A stretch of 51,575 nucleotides of DNA. It comes from Prevotella sp. (lineage in GTDB: Bacteria; Bacteroidota; Bacteroidia; Bacteroidales; Bacteroidaceae). Within the stretch, counting starts at the first letter, position 1; each line of letters begins with the position of its first letter. The stretch is from assembly GCA_022782305.1 (NCBI GenBank), contig JALFPC010000103.1, positions 1-51,575 of the forward strand, given 5' to 3'. A program made the translations under genes and the position numbers. Positions 51,571 to 51,575 of the stretch are shown in pieces. The notes below the pieces were generated by a model that saw nothing but the letters and a program-made list of their open reading frames with translations, was not told where the DNA came from and did no database searches.

Positions 51571-51575
51571 AAATG

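Overview
The window looks like a chromosomal stretch of a Bacteroidota (Bacteroidales) genome, most likely a Prevotella/Segatella-type organism. The evidence is a SprA/Sov type IX secretion translocon, a meso-diaminopimelate dehydrogenase, a split glycine decarboxylase (GcvPA/GcvPB), a fused-type bacterial/archaeal glycyl-tRNA synthetase, many start codons preceded by A-rich rather than GGAGG sequence, and repeated Bacteroidota-type promoters (TTTG, 19-21 bp, TAnnTTTG). No database search was possible, so the genus is inference.

Layout. 1-8851 (minus): nadB (cut by the window edge), sprA and ruvA. 9243-9420: an intergenic repeat element. 9440-11345 (minus): ddh and a membrane SPFH protein. 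11574-12680 (plus): mnmA. 12751-16928 (minus): rsgA-frr, cysK, xylB. 17257-28194 (plus): an eleven-kilobase exopolysaccharide locus with a receiver-only response regulator, a pseudo-receiver/sugar-phosphate transferase fusion, a short TolC-like outer-membrane protein, a Wzc-like protein with an eroded kinase domain, a Wzy-like polymerase, three GT2 enzymes and one GT4 enzyme. 28187-34962 (minus): a complete glycine cleavage operon (lplA-gcvT-gcvH-gcvPA-gcvPB-lpd), with panE upstream. 36126-36325: a second copy of the repeat element, inverted relative to the first. 36645-41375 (plus): dxs-trkA-trkH. 41295-45527 (minus): glyS, an FKBP lipoprotein, an AAA ATPase and a DUF4435-like protein. 45726-51194 (plus): parC, a DUF3316-like protein, an S41 peptidase lipoprotein and an ABC ATPase. 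51336-51417: tRNA-Leu(UAG) with its own terminator, followed by sequence that could be the edge of an integrated element.

How the genes work together. The glycine block is a self-contained pathway: LplA loads lipoate on GcvH, and GcvPA/PB, GcvT and a dedicated Lpd run the cycle. The polysaccharide block has initiation, extension, polymerisation and envelope components, but no recognisable Wzx flippase and no Wza-type export lipoprotein. The rest is mostly housekeeping (translation, tRNA modification, isoprenoid precursor, K+ uptake, topology).

The most unusual signals are: (a) two inverted, about 80-88% similar copies of a 178/200-bp intergenic element, each containing a 3- or 4-unit array of a 15-bp palindrome at exactly 21-bp spacing and a hairpin with one compensatory change; (b) three short tandem repeats (units of 19, 29 and 14 bp) that each run into a stop codon; (c) an AAA ATPase + DUF4435 pair resembling the PARIS defence architecture inside a housekeeping operon; and (d) the non-canonical polysaccharide locus with pseudo-receiver and pseudo-kinase modules.
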